A stretch of DNA of 64,000 nt from an uncultured Ruminococcus sp. Lineage in GTDB: Bacteria; Bacillota; Clostridia; Oscillospirales; Ruminococcaceae. Below are positions 1 through 9,131 of the stretch, piece by piece (the stretch's first letter is position 1; each line of letters opens with the position of its first letter). Both the position numbers and the translations under genes were made by a program. The stretch spans positions 62,001-126,000 of the forward strand of contig UQDR01000002.1 of assembly GCA_900539835.1 (NCBI GenBank). Reading direction: 5' to 3'. The notes beneath the pieces were generated by a model. It was not told the origin of the DNA, made no database searches, and saw only the letters and a program-made list of their open reading frames with translations.

Positions 1-156
1 AACGTTACATTCCCATGTGCAACACTTTGCGACGCTGACACAGGAAGAATTGCTATTTACTATGGCTGTGCAGATACTTGCGTTGGTTTGGCATTTACAA
101 CTGTTGACGATGTTGTTGAATACGTTAAATCACATTCTTCAATGAGTGATTTCTAA
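1..156 (+). CDS. GH130 beta-mannoside phosphorylase, C-terminal fragment
   Basis: The window opens inside a gene; reading frame 1 gives 51 residues and a TAA stop at 154-156. The fragment contains IAIYYGCADTCVGLAF, which resembles the last blade of the five-bladed propeller in GH130 enzymes such as 4-O-beta-D-mannosyl-D-glucose phosphorylase. Members of that family phosphorolyse beta-1,4-mannosyl linkages in the cytoplasm, releasing mannose 1-phosphate. The next gene on the same strand is a GH5 mannanase, which fits mannan breakdown. The identification rests on a short tail only, so the exact substrate (mannosylglucose or mannooligosaccharide) cannot be read. Confidence 0.72.
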   Translation, partial: NVTFPCATLCDADTGRIAIYYGCADTCVGLAFTTVDDVVEYVKSHSSMSDF

Positions 157-170
157 TCATTGAACTTTTG

Positions 171-208
171 CAGTATCACTTCAAAGAAGTGGTACTGCTT
201 TATTGTTT
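171..208 (+). terminator. Rho-independent terminator after the GH130 gene
   Basis: A 12-bp inverted repeat (171-182 with 186-197, one G.T pair, 3-base loop) is followed by a T-rich stretch. It lies between the GH130 stop and the GH5 start and its tail runs into the GH5 ribosome binding site, so it may attenuate rather than fully stop transcription. Confidence 0.7.
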
Positions 209-223
209 AGAAAGGACGATCTT

Positions 224-1264
224 ATGAAAAAGCTATTATCTTTTCTGCTTCCTGTAATGATTCTTGTAACCATGGCTGGCTGCGGAAACTCTGAAAAAGA
301 CAACAGCAGCAGTGATACTGTTTCATCTTCTGCGGAATCAACAAGAAAAACCGAAATACCTGAAAACAGCTTATATGTTAATGGCACAAAGCTTTATGAC
401 TCTAACGGCAATGAATTTGTAATGAGAGGCATCAACCACCCCTATACATGGTTTAAGAAAGAAACCGACGTAGCCCTCAAGGCTATTGCAGAAACCGGTT
501 CAAACACTGTAAGACTTGTACTTTCATACGGTGGTCAGTGGGAAAAAGACAACATTGACGCAATCAAATCATTGATAGAAAAATGCAAGGCACTCAATAT
601 GATCGCAGTCGTTGAAGTCCATGATGCAACAGGTAAAGATGACCCTGTATATCTTGAAAATGCAGTCAACTACTGGATCGAAATGAAAGACGCACTCATT
701 GGACAGGAGGAATATGTCATCCTCAATATCGCTAATGAATGGCTTGGAAAAAGAGAAGGCTTCACGTGGAAAGACGAATACAAAAAGGCTATTTCAAAGC
801 TTCGTGAAGCTGGCATCAAAAACGTTATTATGGTTGACGCAGCAGGCTGGGGACAATATGCAAAAAGTATTGCTGAACGCGGTAAGGAAGTATTTGAATC
901 TGACCCACTTAAAAACACAATGTTCTCCATTCATTTTTACGGAGCCGCCGGTGGTGACGCCAACAGAATAAAATCTAATCTTGAAAATGTTACTAATCAA
1001 GGCTTATGCGTTTGTTCAGGTGAATTCGGATATAATCACAGCGACGGAGATGTTGACGAAGAATATCTGATGGAATACTGCACAGAAAACAACATTGGCT
1101 ACCTTGGCTGGAGCTGGAAAGGAAACGGCGGCGGAGTTGAATATCTTGACATTGCCGATGAATGGGATGGTTCAAAGCTTTCTGCTGACTGGGGTGAAAA
1201 CCTGATAAACGGTAAAAACGGTATCAAGGAAACCTCAAAGAAATGTACTGTTTTTGACAAATAA
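224..1264 (+). CDS. GH5 beta-mannanase-type lipoprotein
   Basis: A 346-residue secreted glycoside hydrolase of family 5, most like the endo-beta-1,4-mannanase subfamily (GH5_8). Residues 1-20 form a lipoprotein signal with lipobox ending at Cys20 (VTMAGC), then a Ser/Asn-rich linker to about residue 45 and a TIM barrel. The acid/base glutamate is Glu172 in NIANEW and the nucleophile Glu267 in CSGEFGYNH; GWSWKGNGGG lies near the barrel end. The start is set by GAAAGGA at 210-216, 7 bases before ATG 224; an in-frame upstream ATG at 203 has no such site. There is no dockerin or carbohydrate-binding module, so the enzyme is probably held on the membrane by lipid. The upstream GH130 gene supports mannan as substrate. 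Confidence 0.85.
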   Translation: MKKLLSFLLPVMILVTMAGCGNSEKDNSSSDTVSSSAESTRKTEIPENSLYVNGTKLYDSNGNEFVMRGINHPYTWFKKETDVALKAIAETGSNTVRLVLSYGGQWEKDNIDAIKSLIEKCKALNMIAVVEVHDATGKDDPVYLENAVNYWIEMKDALIGQEEYVILNIANEWLGKREGFTWKDEYKKAISKLREAGIKNVIMVDAAGWGQYAKSIAERGKEVFESDPLKNTMFSIHFYGAAGGDANRIKSNLENVTNQGLCVCSGEFGYNHSDGDVDEEYLMEYCTENNIGYLGWSWKGNGGGVEYLDIADEWDGSKLSADWGENLINGKNGIKETSKKCTVFDK

Positions 1265-1324
1265 CTACTTACTAATTCTGCTCTATAATTTTAGACAAGA
1301 GCTATTTAGAAGTTCAAAAAGGTT

Positions 1325-1360
1325 CTGCATACAGGTTTTGTATGCAGGGCTTTTTTATTT
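1325..1360 (+). terminator. Rho-independent terminator after the GH5 gene
   Basis: An 8-bp perfect stem (CTGCATAC 1325-1332, GTATGCAG 1340-1347) is followed by GGCTTTTTTATTT. Confidence 0.85.
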
Positions 1361-1694
1361 ATTATTTTGCTTTTTTAGAAAAGCCCCTCTACTAATAGCC
1401 TCATTCGGACGTTTTTTGCACGCAAACGTGCAACTATGAACAGGATTTACAAAAATATTTACAAGTCGTTAATATTTACCGCTGCTTTTAATCACAGAAT
1501 ATAAACAACGACTGTTGTTACGACCAACCTCAAGATAGGAAATCTTAATAATTCAACAGTGAATTATTTTCACTGTTGAAATACTAAGAAGCTGTTGTCT
1601 AAGCTTTAATAGAAAAAATAAATAAAAAAACAATGCTGAATTAAAGCGTCATAGTATAAAACTCTGAAATATACACTTTGCACAAAAACATCAC
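1361..1694. other. Gene-free stretch with three hairpins
   Basis: No credible coding frame is seen. Three perfect inverted repeats occur within 170 bp: TTGCACG/CGTGCAA with a 4-base loop (1416-1433), AACAAC/GTTGTT with a 4-base loop (about 1504-1519), and a 12-bp stem with a 5-base loop (1552-1580). None carries a terminator-like T tract. They may belong to an untranslated leader or a small RNA; strand and function are not determined. Confidence 0.5.
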
Positions 1695-1723
1695 TTGACA
1701 TTTATGTATTAATACCATATAAT
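1695..1723 (+). promoter_or_regulatory. Sigma-A promoter of glgP
   Basis: TTGACA at 1695-1700, 17-bp spacer, TATAAT at 1718-1723: a perfect consensus promoter about 110 bp before the glgP start. The octamer TTGCACAA (1678-1685) lies 9 bp upstream of the -35 box. A small inverted repeat (GGATC...GATCC, near 1760-1777) lies in the leader. Confidence 0.9.
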
Positions 1724-1831
1724 TATATTGTGTCAGTATGATTAAATATAAATTTTTATTGGATCGAAATTTTGATCCGCCATTCAGAATGCTTTTATAA
1801 ATAAAGCAAATTCATAGGAGGGAAAAATATT

Positions 1832-4252
1832 ATGGCAAAAAGCACAGCTTCATCTAAAAGCAAAACTATCTCTAAAGCAGAGCTAAAAGAGCAATTTGTC
1901 AATATCATTCACAATGATTATCAGACAACTCCCGAAGAGGCTTCAGACCAACAGGTTTTTGAGGCGTTGACAAAAATCGTTGTAAACATCCTAAAAGCAA
2001 AAAGACGTCATTTTACAGTTAAGACTAATTCTCAGGGACGCAAAAAGGTTTATTATCTTTCAATGGAATTTCTTATGGGACGTTCCTTGAAAACAAGCAT
2101 ATATAATCTTGAAATGGTTAAAGAAACCACTGATATGCTAAAAGATTTCGGCATTTCAATCAACAGCATTTATGACCAGGAGCCTGACGCAGGTTTGGGA
2201 AACGGCGGTTTGGGCCGACTTGCTGCTTGCTATCTTGACGCACTTGCTGCTGACGGTTATCACGCAACAGGTTATTCCATCTGCTATGAATTCGGTATCT
2301 TCAAGCAGAAGCTTGATGATGGCTGGCAGACAGAGCTTCCTGATAACTGGCTTCCGGGCGGTTCAGCTTGGCTCGTTCCTGTTCCAACAAAGGCAGTTGA
2401 GGTAAGATTTGACGGTGAGCTTAAGGAATATTGGGATAATCAATATCACTGTGTAACTCACGAGAACTACACATCTGTTATGGCTATTCCATATGACTTA
2501 TTTGTTTCAGGCTATGATTCCGAGGCTGTTTCAAAGCTCAGACTTTGGAAGGCTGAATGTCCTTCATTTGACATGTCAATGTTCAACAAGGGTGATTATT
2601 CAAAGGCTTTGGGAAGAAACATTATTTCTCAGGCGATTACAAAGGTTCTTTATCCTAATGACAATCACGCTGAAGGTAAATCACTCAGATTAAGACAGCA
2701 ATATTTCCTATGTGCGGCTTCAATCGGTGATATCGTAAACCAGCACATGAGCGTTTACGGAACACTGGACAACCTTCATGAAAAGGTAGCAATTCACATT
2801 AACGATACTCATCCGACCCTTGCTATTCCGGAGCTTATGAGAGTTCTTCTTGACGACTGCGGATATTCATGGGACAAGGCTTGGCACATTGTTCAGCACA
2901 CCTTTGCATATACAAATCACACAGTTATGCCTGAAGCGCTTGAAAAGTGGGACTGCAATCTTCTTAAGAGTGTTACACCGAGAATATTCTCTATCATTGT
3001 TGAAATCAACGAGCGTTACTGTCACGATCTTTGGGAAAGATATCAAGATCATGACAAGGTTTCAAGAATGTCTATCATTGAAAACAACTTTGTCAAGATG
3101 GCTACACTTTGCGTTCACGCTTCACACAGTGTAAACGGTGTTGCTAAAATTCACTCTGAGATCATCAAGAGAGAAACATTTAAGGATGAGTATAATGATA
3201 CTCCTATTAAATTCAAAAACGTAACAAACGGTATTGCATACAGAAGATGGTTATATCAGTCCAACGAGGGTCTTACTGAGCTGCTAAAAGACAAAATCGG
3301 AAGCGGATTCCTCAAGAACGCTTCTGAACTTTCAAAGCTGACAGTTTTCAAAGATGATCCTGAAGTTCTTGACAAGCTGGCTGACATTAAGCTTGCAAAC
3401 AAGAAAAGCTTTGCAAAATACGTTAAGAATCAATATGGTATCATTCTTAACACTGACTCAATTTTTGACGTTCAGGTAAAGAGACTTCACGAATATAAGA
3501 GACAGCAGCTTAATGCGCTGAACATTATCTCTGAATACAACTACCTGAAAGAAAACCCAAATGCTGATTTTGTACCAAAGACTTATATCTTTGCGGCTAA
3601 GGCGGCTCCGGGATATTACATGGCTAAGCAGATCATCAAGCTTATATGGAATATTTCTCAGGAAGTAAGAAAAGACAAAAAGCTTAATGAAAAGCTGAAT
3701 GTTGTATTCCTTGAAGACTATAACGTTACACTTTCAGAGCTTCTTATGCCTGCGGCTAACATTTCAGAACAGATTTCTCTTGCGGGAACAGAGGCTTCCG
3801 GTACAGGTAACATGAAGCTTATGATAAACGGCGCTATTACACTTGGTACTATGGACGGAGCTAACGTAGAAATTCATGAGGCTGTTGGTGATGACAACAT
3901 AATTATCTTTGGTATGAATGTTGACGAAGTAAACGCTTCAAAGGCAGGATATCAGCCGATGAACATTTACAACTCAAACGGCGTTATTAAAGCTGCTATT
4001 GACAGAATGCAGTATGGAATCAACGGCGAAGTATTCAACGAGATTGCTGACACACTTAAAAACCAGGACACATACATGGCTTTGGCTGATTTTGACTCAT
4101 ATCAGAAGGCTCAGAAATACGCTTCTGAATGCTATAAGGATCAGCGCAAGTGGAATAAGATGTCCCTTATGAACATTGCAAATGCAGGTATTTTCTCTGC
4201 TGACCGTTCAGTGGAAGATTATGCTCGTGACATTTGGGGATTAAGCAAATAA
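1832..4252 (+). CDS. glgP: glycogen/maltodextrin phosphorylase
   Basis: An 806-residue GT35 phosphorylase that removes glucose 1-phosphate from the non-reducing ends of glycogen or maltodextrin, using pyridoxal phosphate. The family signature EASGTGNMKLM is present, with the PLP-binding lysine at Lys662, and the length is typical. AGGAGGG at 1816-1822 sets the start. It is a single-gene transcription unit with its own consensus promoter and terminator. The branching enzyme glgB lies 52 kb away in this window, so storage genes are scattered rather than in one operon. Homology cannot separate a glycogen from a maltodextrin preference. Confidence 0.97.
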   Translation: MAKSTASSKSKTISKAELKEQFVNIIHNDYQTTPEEASDQQVFEALTKIVVNILKAKRRHFTVKTNSQGRKKVYYLSMEFLMGRSLKTSIYNLEMVKETTDMLKDFGISINSIYDQEPDAGLGNGGLGRLAACYLDALAADGYHATGYSICYEFGIFKQKLDDGWQTELPDNWLPGGSAWLVPVPTKAVEVRFDGELKEYWDNQYHCVTHENYTSVMAIPYDLFVSGYDSEAVSKLRLWKAECPSFDMSMFNKGDYSKALGRNIISQAITKVLYPNDNHAEGKSLRLRQQYFLCAASIGDIVNQHMSVYGTLDNLHEKVAIHINDTHPTLAIPELMRVLLDDCGYSWDKAWHIVQHTFAYTNHTVMPEALEKWDCNLLKSVTPRIFSIIVEINERYCHDLWERYQDHDKVSRMSIIENNFVKMATLCVHASHSVNGVAKIHSEIIKRETFKDEYNDTPIKFKNVTNGIAYRRWLYQSNEGLTELLKDKIGSGFLKNASELSKLTVFKDDPEVLDKLADIKLANKKSFAKYVKNQYGIILNTDSIFDVQVKRLHEYKRQQLNALNIISEYNYLKENPNADFVPKTYIFAAKAAPGYYMAKQIIKLIWNISQEVRKDKKLNEKLNVVFLEDYNVTLSELLMPAANISEQISLAGTEASGTGNMKLMINGAITLGTMDGANVEIHEAVGDDNIIIFGMNVDEVNASKAGYQPMNIYNSNGVIKAAIDRMQYGINGEVFNEIADTLKNQDTYMALADFDSYQKAQKYASECYKDQRKWNKMSLMNIANAGIFSADRSVEDYARDIWGLSK

Positions 4253-4269
4253 CAAATAGATACAACAAA

Positions 4270-4300
4270 AGCCTTCGGAAATCCGAAGGCTTTATTTTTT
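4270..4300. terminator. Bidirectional terminator between glgP and the L,D-transpeptidase
   Basis: AGCCTTCGG/CCGAAGGCT stem with a 4-base loop followed by TTTATTTTTT. The T tract overlaps the stop codon of the convergent gene. Confidence 0.9.
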
Positions 4301-5924
4301 ACCAATACATAACGCAGGGTGTACCCATGGGCACGTTTTTATAGACATATTCGGCAGCTTTATAAGGCATATTGATACAGCCGTGAGAGCCATACTGTTT
4401 ATATCTTGTACCGCCAAAGGATGTATGCCATGTTGCATCGTGAAGCCCGACACCGAAGGTACTGATATTATTCCAGAAGGTAACAGGAGTTTCCCACTTT
4501 TCTCCGGTAGAAAGACTTCCCTTCAGGGTTTTATCCTTTTCTTTGATCCAGAGCTTATACACACCCTCGGGAGTATTTCTCTCCTCAGTCGGCATTCCTG
4601 AAACGATATCGCACTCATATTTCAGTTTTCCGTCTTTATAATACCAGAAATGCTGTTTTTTCAGATCCACTTCCATATATGTATTGCCGATATCTGTATC
4701 TTCCGTCCGCCAAGCGGGATTACAGGTATATTCATAATGGGAATCGGGATTTACATAATAAATCGGTTCTATATCTGCGGACTTACACGCTTTTACTGCC
4801 TCGACGATTGCATCACGGGTTTTCTCCTGATCTATCCACCAGCCGTAACAGCCTTTTCCTGCTGAAACTGTAATCATACCTCGGCTTGTAGATTTAAATG
4901 ACCTGTCCTTGCCGTATGTATCATATTTATCTGCAAGCTTCTCTACATATTCCATTGCCTTGTCCTCGTCGACCTTAAAGCTTTCATTAACTTTCAAGCC
5001 ATCAAGGACTATCCAATCCACAAACTCGGTACCTTTAAGGACTTCCTTAGTATAATTAAAATCAAAAGTCAATTCAACATTAGTTAAATCGTTAAGCTTC
5101 TGACATGTTTCAGTTAATTGCTCTGCTGTTATTTCAGGCTTTTGATAACAATCAACTTCTGACAGATCTATGCGGCTTGAGCCCTCGGCAATACATTCAT
5201 GGATATAGTCAAAGAGGACTTTTTCTTTAGCACTGTCAATTTTACCGCCTTTTCGCTCTTTTACAACCACAAAACCGCTGCCGCTTTTTTCTATGGCAGC
5301 ATTCTGAGGAACTAAATCGACAGAAGCGTCGATAATTTTTCTCTTTATCTGTTCATCAAGTTTGCTTTCATCAAAAGAATACTCTGGAGTAAAGCTGTAG
5401 TTGTCACTGCCTAATAGTGACATAAACCACAGATAATGATTCTGGTCATTATAGAATTTTGTCACGCTTTCGCTGATATTATCAACATAGCCTATGCTTT
5501 TCACATTCACACTGACTTCATTTCCGTCAAATTTAAGCAAGGTTATTTTCTCAGGAATTGCGGCTTCATCTGATTTTAAAATTTCGTCATAGACTTCTTT
5601 CGGTGTTTTACCGCCCACACTGACTCCATTAATTTTTGTATTAGGCAAAAACTTATCATTTGTTTTGCTCATACCGAAAAGATAGAATACTGCGGCAAAA
5701 GACACAAGCAAAGCTGACAGGAGTCCTATTATAATTTTTGCTTTGCTCTTTTTTTCTGTCTTTTCAGCAGTCTTATTATGAAATTCAGGCTGCTGTGAAT
5801 TACTCTGACGTCTGCCGGCTGTCAGGTTTTTAGCAATTATGCGGGCCATTTCCTCTTTTGAATTCTGATTTTGCGTTTTGTTATGATTAGTGTTATTTGA
5901 TTTGTTCAACTCTTTGTTTTCCAT
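4299..5924 (-). CDS. membrane-anchored L,D-transpeptidase (YkuD domain)
   Basis: A 541-residue protein with an Asn/Gln-rich cytoplasmic tail (about 1-60), one transmembrane helix (about 62-85), extracellular repeats of the PG-binding-4 type, and a C-terminal YkuD domain. The catalytic motif is SHGCINMP with nucleophile Cys516, near the extreme C-terminus. Enzymes of this family make 3-3 peptide cross-links in peptidoglycan or attach proteins to it. The start ATG at 5924 follows an AAAGG site. It is flanked by convergent glgP and divergent ilvE, so it is probably transcribed alone. Confidence 0.93.
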   Translation of the reverse strand: MENKELNKSNNTNHNKTQNQNSKEEMARIIAKNLTAGRRQSNSQQPEFHNKTAEKTEKKSKAKIIIGLLSALLVSFAAVFYLFGMSKTNDKFLPNTKINGVSVGGKTPKEVYDEILKSDEAAIPEKITLLKFDGNEVSVNVKSIGYVDNISESVTKFYNDQNHYLWFMSLLGSDNYSFTPEYSFDESKLDEQIKRKIIDASVDLVPQNAAIEKSGSGFVVVKERKGGKIDSAKEKVLFDYIHECIAEGSSRIDLSEVDCYQKPEITAEQLTETCQKLNDLTNVELTFDFNYTKEVLKGTEFVDWIVLDGLKVNESFKVDEDKAMEYVEKLADKYDTYGKDRSFKSTSRGMITVSAGKGCYGWWIDQEKTRDAIVEAVKACKSADIEPIYYVNPDSHYEYTCNPAWRTEDTDIGNTYMEVDLKKQHFWYYKDGKLKYECDIVSGMPTEERNTPEGVYKLWIKEKDKTLKGSLSTGEKWETPVTFWNNISTFGVGLHDATWHTSFGGTRYKQYGSHGCINMPYKAAEYVYKNVPMGTPCVMYW

Positions 5925-6071
5925 AGCACTGACCTTTCTTTTAGCTCCGTATAGGGTTACGACATAATACTATCTTTTTTTATTATACAACAACCATCGG
6001 CAAATTGCAACCGAGTTTTTATTGGCAAATATAAAAAAGTATGAAGAAATGTTTATTTTTTTATTTTACTA

Positions 6072-6100
6072 TTGAAAATCACAAAAAAAAGTATTATAAT
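6072..6100 (+). promoter_or_regulatory. Promoter of ilvE
   Basis: TTGAAA 6072-6077, 17-bp spacer, TATAAT 6095-6100, 35 bp before the start codon. Confidence 0.85.
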
Positions 6101-6135
6101 AAATATGAAATCAAAAAAATGAAAGAAGGATTAGT

Positions 6136-7206
6136 ATGTTAGATATAAAAATCGAACGTACCTCGACTCCAAAGGAAAAACCCACAGATGAAACCAAGCT
6201 TGGATTTGGTCATATTTTCACTGACCATATGTTTATTATGAACTATGACGCAGGTCAGGGCTGGCATGACGCAAGAATTGTACCTTACGGCAATTTATCT
6301 CTTTCGCCTGCTTCTATGTGTCTTCACTATGGACAGGAAATTTTTGAAGGATTAAAGGCTTACCGTACTGCTGACGGCAGCGTTCAGCTTTTCAGACCTG
6401 ATGAAAACTTCAAGAGAATGAATGTTTCTAATGAAAGAATGGTTATTCCTGAAATAAATGAAGAAGATATGCTTTTTGCTTTGAAAAAGCTGATTGAAAT
6501 TGAAAAGGACTGGGTTCCTCACACTGAAGGTGCTTCACTTTACATAAGACCGTTTATTATTGCAACAGATCCTTATGTTGGTGTAAAGCCTGCTGATCAC
6601 TATTTATTTATGATTATTCTTTCTCCTTCGGGAGCTTACTACTCAACAGGACTTAACCCTGTTAAAATCTATGTTGAAAAGAAATATGTAAGAGCAGTAA
6701 GAGGCGGCACGGGATTTGCCAAGACTGCTGCGAACTATGCTATTTCTCTCAAGGGACAGGAAGAAGCACACGAACAGGATTATGAACAGGTACTTTGGCT
6801 TGACGGTGTTGAACAGAAATATGTTGAAGAAGTTGGTTCAATGAACATTTTCTTTGTAATTGACGGAGAAGTTATTACACCTCAGCTCACAGGCTCTGTT
6901 CTTCCCGGAATCACCAGAAAATCAGCTATTGAAATATGCAAGAGCAAAGGATATAAGGTTACTGAAAGAAGAATTTCGATTGAAGAGATTGCTCAGGCAT
7001 ATGATGACGGAAAGCTTGACGAAGTATTCGGTACTGGTACAGCGGCTGTTATTTCTCCTGTTGGTCATCTTAAATGGGGTGACAAGATCATGACAATCAA
7101 CAACAATGAGATCGGTTCTGTTTCACAGATGCTTTACGACACACTTACAGGCATTCAATGGGGTACTATTGAAGATACCTTCAACTGGATCGTTAAAATT
7201 GATTAA
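6136..7206 (+). CDS. ilvE: branched-chain amino acid aminotransferase
   Basis: A 356-residue fold-type IV PLP aminotransferase that interconverts valine, leucine and isoleucine with their 2-oxo acids. The PLP lysine lies in [13 protein letters not shown], and [11 protein letters not shown] and the [12 protein letters not shown] phosphate-binding segment are typical of IlvE. GAAAGAAGG precedes the start ATG. It is monocistronic, with its own promoter and terminator. The leucine-pathway gene leuA lies at the far end of the window. Confidence 0.95.
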   Translation: MLDIKIERTSTPKEKPTDETKLGFGHIFTDHMFIMNYDAGQGWHDARIVPYGNLSLSPASMCLHYGQEIFEGLKAYRTADGSVQLFRPDENFKRMNVSNERMVIPEINEEDMLFALKKLIEIEKDWVPHTEGASLYIRPFIIATDPYVGVKPADHYLFMIILSPSGAYYSTGLNPVKIYVEKKYVRAVRGGTGFAKTAANYAISLKGQEEAHEQDYEQVLWLDGVEQKYVEEVGSMNIFFVIDGEVITPQLTGSVLPGITRKSAIEICKSKGYKVTERRISIEEIAQAYDDGKLDEVFGTGTAAVISPVGHLKWGDKIMTINNNEIGSVSQMLYDTLTGIQWGTIEDTFNWIVKID

Positions 7207-7240
7207 TAATTGATTTTCATAAATAAATATCAATAAGAGA

Positions 7241-7283
7241 AAGCGGTGAAGAGTATAACATTAAACTATTCACCGCTTTTTTA
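7241..7283 (+). terminator. Terminator of ilvE
   Basis: AAGCGGTGAA (7241-7250) pairs with TTCACCGCTT (7269-7278), followed by TTTTT. Confidence 0.85.
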
Positions 7284-7364
7284 GGATACATAAAAACAGT
7301 TGAATCCTTATTGTAATAAGTCATAATTTTGTCCCTTAGAAATAAGAAATTATGAGGTAATAAT

Positions 7365-9077
7365 ATGAATATAAAAAAAATGACTGCTTTATTTTCTGTT
7401 CTTGCAATATGCACTGCAACCATTCAGCCTATATCTGCTAAACATGCAGCAAGTATAAATGTTATCCCATCTGAAAATCACAAAGAAATTTCGCCTTATA
7501 TTTATGGTGCTAACAGCGGTATCAATTTAAATGAAGTATCTGCAAAATCTTTCAGATTGGGCGGAAATAGGATGTCAGCATATAATTGGGAGAATAACAT
7601 GTCAAATGCAGGCTCTGATTGGTATAACACATCGGATATGTATCTTGTTTCAGATGCTTCTGATGAATTTAAAAAAATACCGGGCGGTGCAGCTCTTAAT
7701 GCCTCTAAAGAAGCGGAAGATAGAAATGTTCCTTATACTTTACTTACACTTCAAATGCTGGGTTATGTAGCTTCTGATAAAACAGGTCAGCTTAACGAAT
7801 CTATGGCTGCCCCGTCAGAATACTGGCATAAAGTTCACAACCGCAAGGGCAGCAAATTGTCGGTAGAACCTGACTTAAAAGATAATTATGTTTATACTGA
7901 TGAATATCTGAATTATCTTTTCTCAAAGATAGGAAAATCCGACAGTAAATCCGGATTTAAGGCTTATGCTCTTGACAATGAACCGTCATTGTGGAAATAT
8001 ACACACAGCCTTGTTCAGCAAGAGCCGCTAACATGTAAAAAACTTATGGAAAAATCAATTGATCTTGCTTCTCTCGTCAAAGAGGCTGACAGCAACGCAG
8101 AGATTTTCGGTCCATCGCTTTTCGGTTACTCAGCATTTGACAGCTTTTCAAGTGCTTCAGATTGGCAGGAGCTTAAGACGCAAAATAATTATCGCTGGTT
8201 CATTGACTATTACCTTGATACAATGAAAAAAGCTGAATCCGAAAAAGGTACACGACTTTTAGATGTACTGGATATTCATTATTACACTGAAGCTAAGGGA
8301 GCCTGCGGAGAGCGTTCCTGTAACCACTATGACAACGATGAATGTATTAAGGCACGACTTGATAGTGTACGTTCTCTTTATGATTCAGATTACAAGGAAA
8401 ACAGCTGGATTACAGATACAGGAGCAAAATTCTTCCCACTTATTCCGAATTTACAGCAGTCCATTGAGAAATATTACCCTAACACAAAAATTGCCTTTAC
8501 TGAATACAATTTCGGAGGAGGCGACCATATTTCAGGTGCTGTGGCACAAGCAGATACGCTGGGTATCTTTGCAGAAAATGAGGTATATTTTTCAACAATT
8601 TGGTCATTTGATCAAAACGAATATCAGCTTGCAGCAATTAATATGTTCACAAATTATGATGGCGAAGGAAACGGTTTCGGAAACACACTTGTTAAAAGTG
8701 AGTATGAAAATGAAAACATCTCCGTATATTCCTCAATTGATGGAGCGGACGAAAGCACTGTAAAAATTATTGTTACCAACAAATCAATTCACGATGAAAC
8801 TCCTGTGGACATATCTATTTCTTCAGATAATTCATATAAGAATGCAGATGTATATTCATTATATGGTGATACTCCTGAAATAAAAAAAGTCGACGGTGTT
8901 GAAGACATTTCAAAGAACACATTTTCTTATAACATTTCACCGCTTTCTGTAACGGAATTTATTGTACATACAGGAAAAGATGAATCAAAGATTCCGCTTA
9001 TTGCAGGATTTACTATATTGATTGCAGGTATTATTTCAATCATTGTAGTAATACTTAAGAAAAAATTTTTGAAGTAA
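7365..9077 (+). CDS. GH44 beta-glycanase with C-terminal membrane anchor
   Basis: A 570-residue secreted hydrolase of family GH44 (endoglucanase / xyloglucanase / mannanase activities are known in the family). A signal peptide covers about residues 1-25. GGNRMSAYNWENN is the family hallmark; the acid/base is Glu206 in ALDNEPSLW and the nucleophile Glu380 in FTEYNFGGG. A C-terminal beta-sandwich is followed by a hydrophobic helix (about 543-565) and a KKKFLK tail, which should tether the enzyme to the cell membrane. There is no dockerin, carbohydrate-binding module or sortase motif. GAGGTAA precedes the ATG. The substrate cannot be chosen from sequence alone. Confidence 0.92.
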   Translation: MNIKKMTALFSVLAICTATIQPISAKHAASINVIPSENHKEISPYIYGANSGINLNEVSAKSFRLGGNRMSAYNWENNMSNAGSDWYNTSDMYLVSDASDEFKKIPGGAALNASKEAEDRNVPYTLLTLQMLGYVASDKTGQLNESMAAPSEYWHKVHNRKGSKLSVEPDLKDNYVYTDEYLNYLFSKIGKSDSKSGFKAYALDNEPSLWKYTHSLVQQEPLTCKKLMEKSIDLASLVKEADSNAEIFGPSLFGYSAFDSFSSASDWQELKTQNNYRWFIDYYLDTMKKAESEKGTRLLDVLDIHYYTEAKGACGERSCNHYDNDECIKARLDSVRSLYDSDYKENSWITDTGAKFFPLIPNLQQSIEKYYPNTKIAFTEYNFGGGDHISGAVAQADTLGIFAENEVYFSTIWSFDQNEYQLAAINMFTNYDGEGNGFGNTLVKSEYENENISVYSSIDGADESTVKIIVTNKSIHDETPVDISISSDNSYKNADVYSLYGDTPEIKKVDGVEDISKNTFSYNISPLSVTEFIVHTGKDESKIPLIAGFTILIAGIISIIVVILKKKFLK

Positions 9078-9098
9078 ACCTAATACTAATAAACATAA

Positions 9099-9131
9099 AA
9101 GCGGCAGAGAAAATACTCTGCCGCTTTTTTA
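9099..9131. terminator. Bidirectional terminator between GH44 and the lipid kinase
   Basis: AGCGGCAGAG/CTCTGCCGCT, a 10-bp perfect stem with a 6-base loop, followed by TTTTTT. The T tract overlaps the stop codon of the convergent gene. Confidence 0.92.

Noticed and set aside
1254..1439. 61-residue frame after the GH5 gene
   Set aside because: It runs through the terminator and has no ribosome site.
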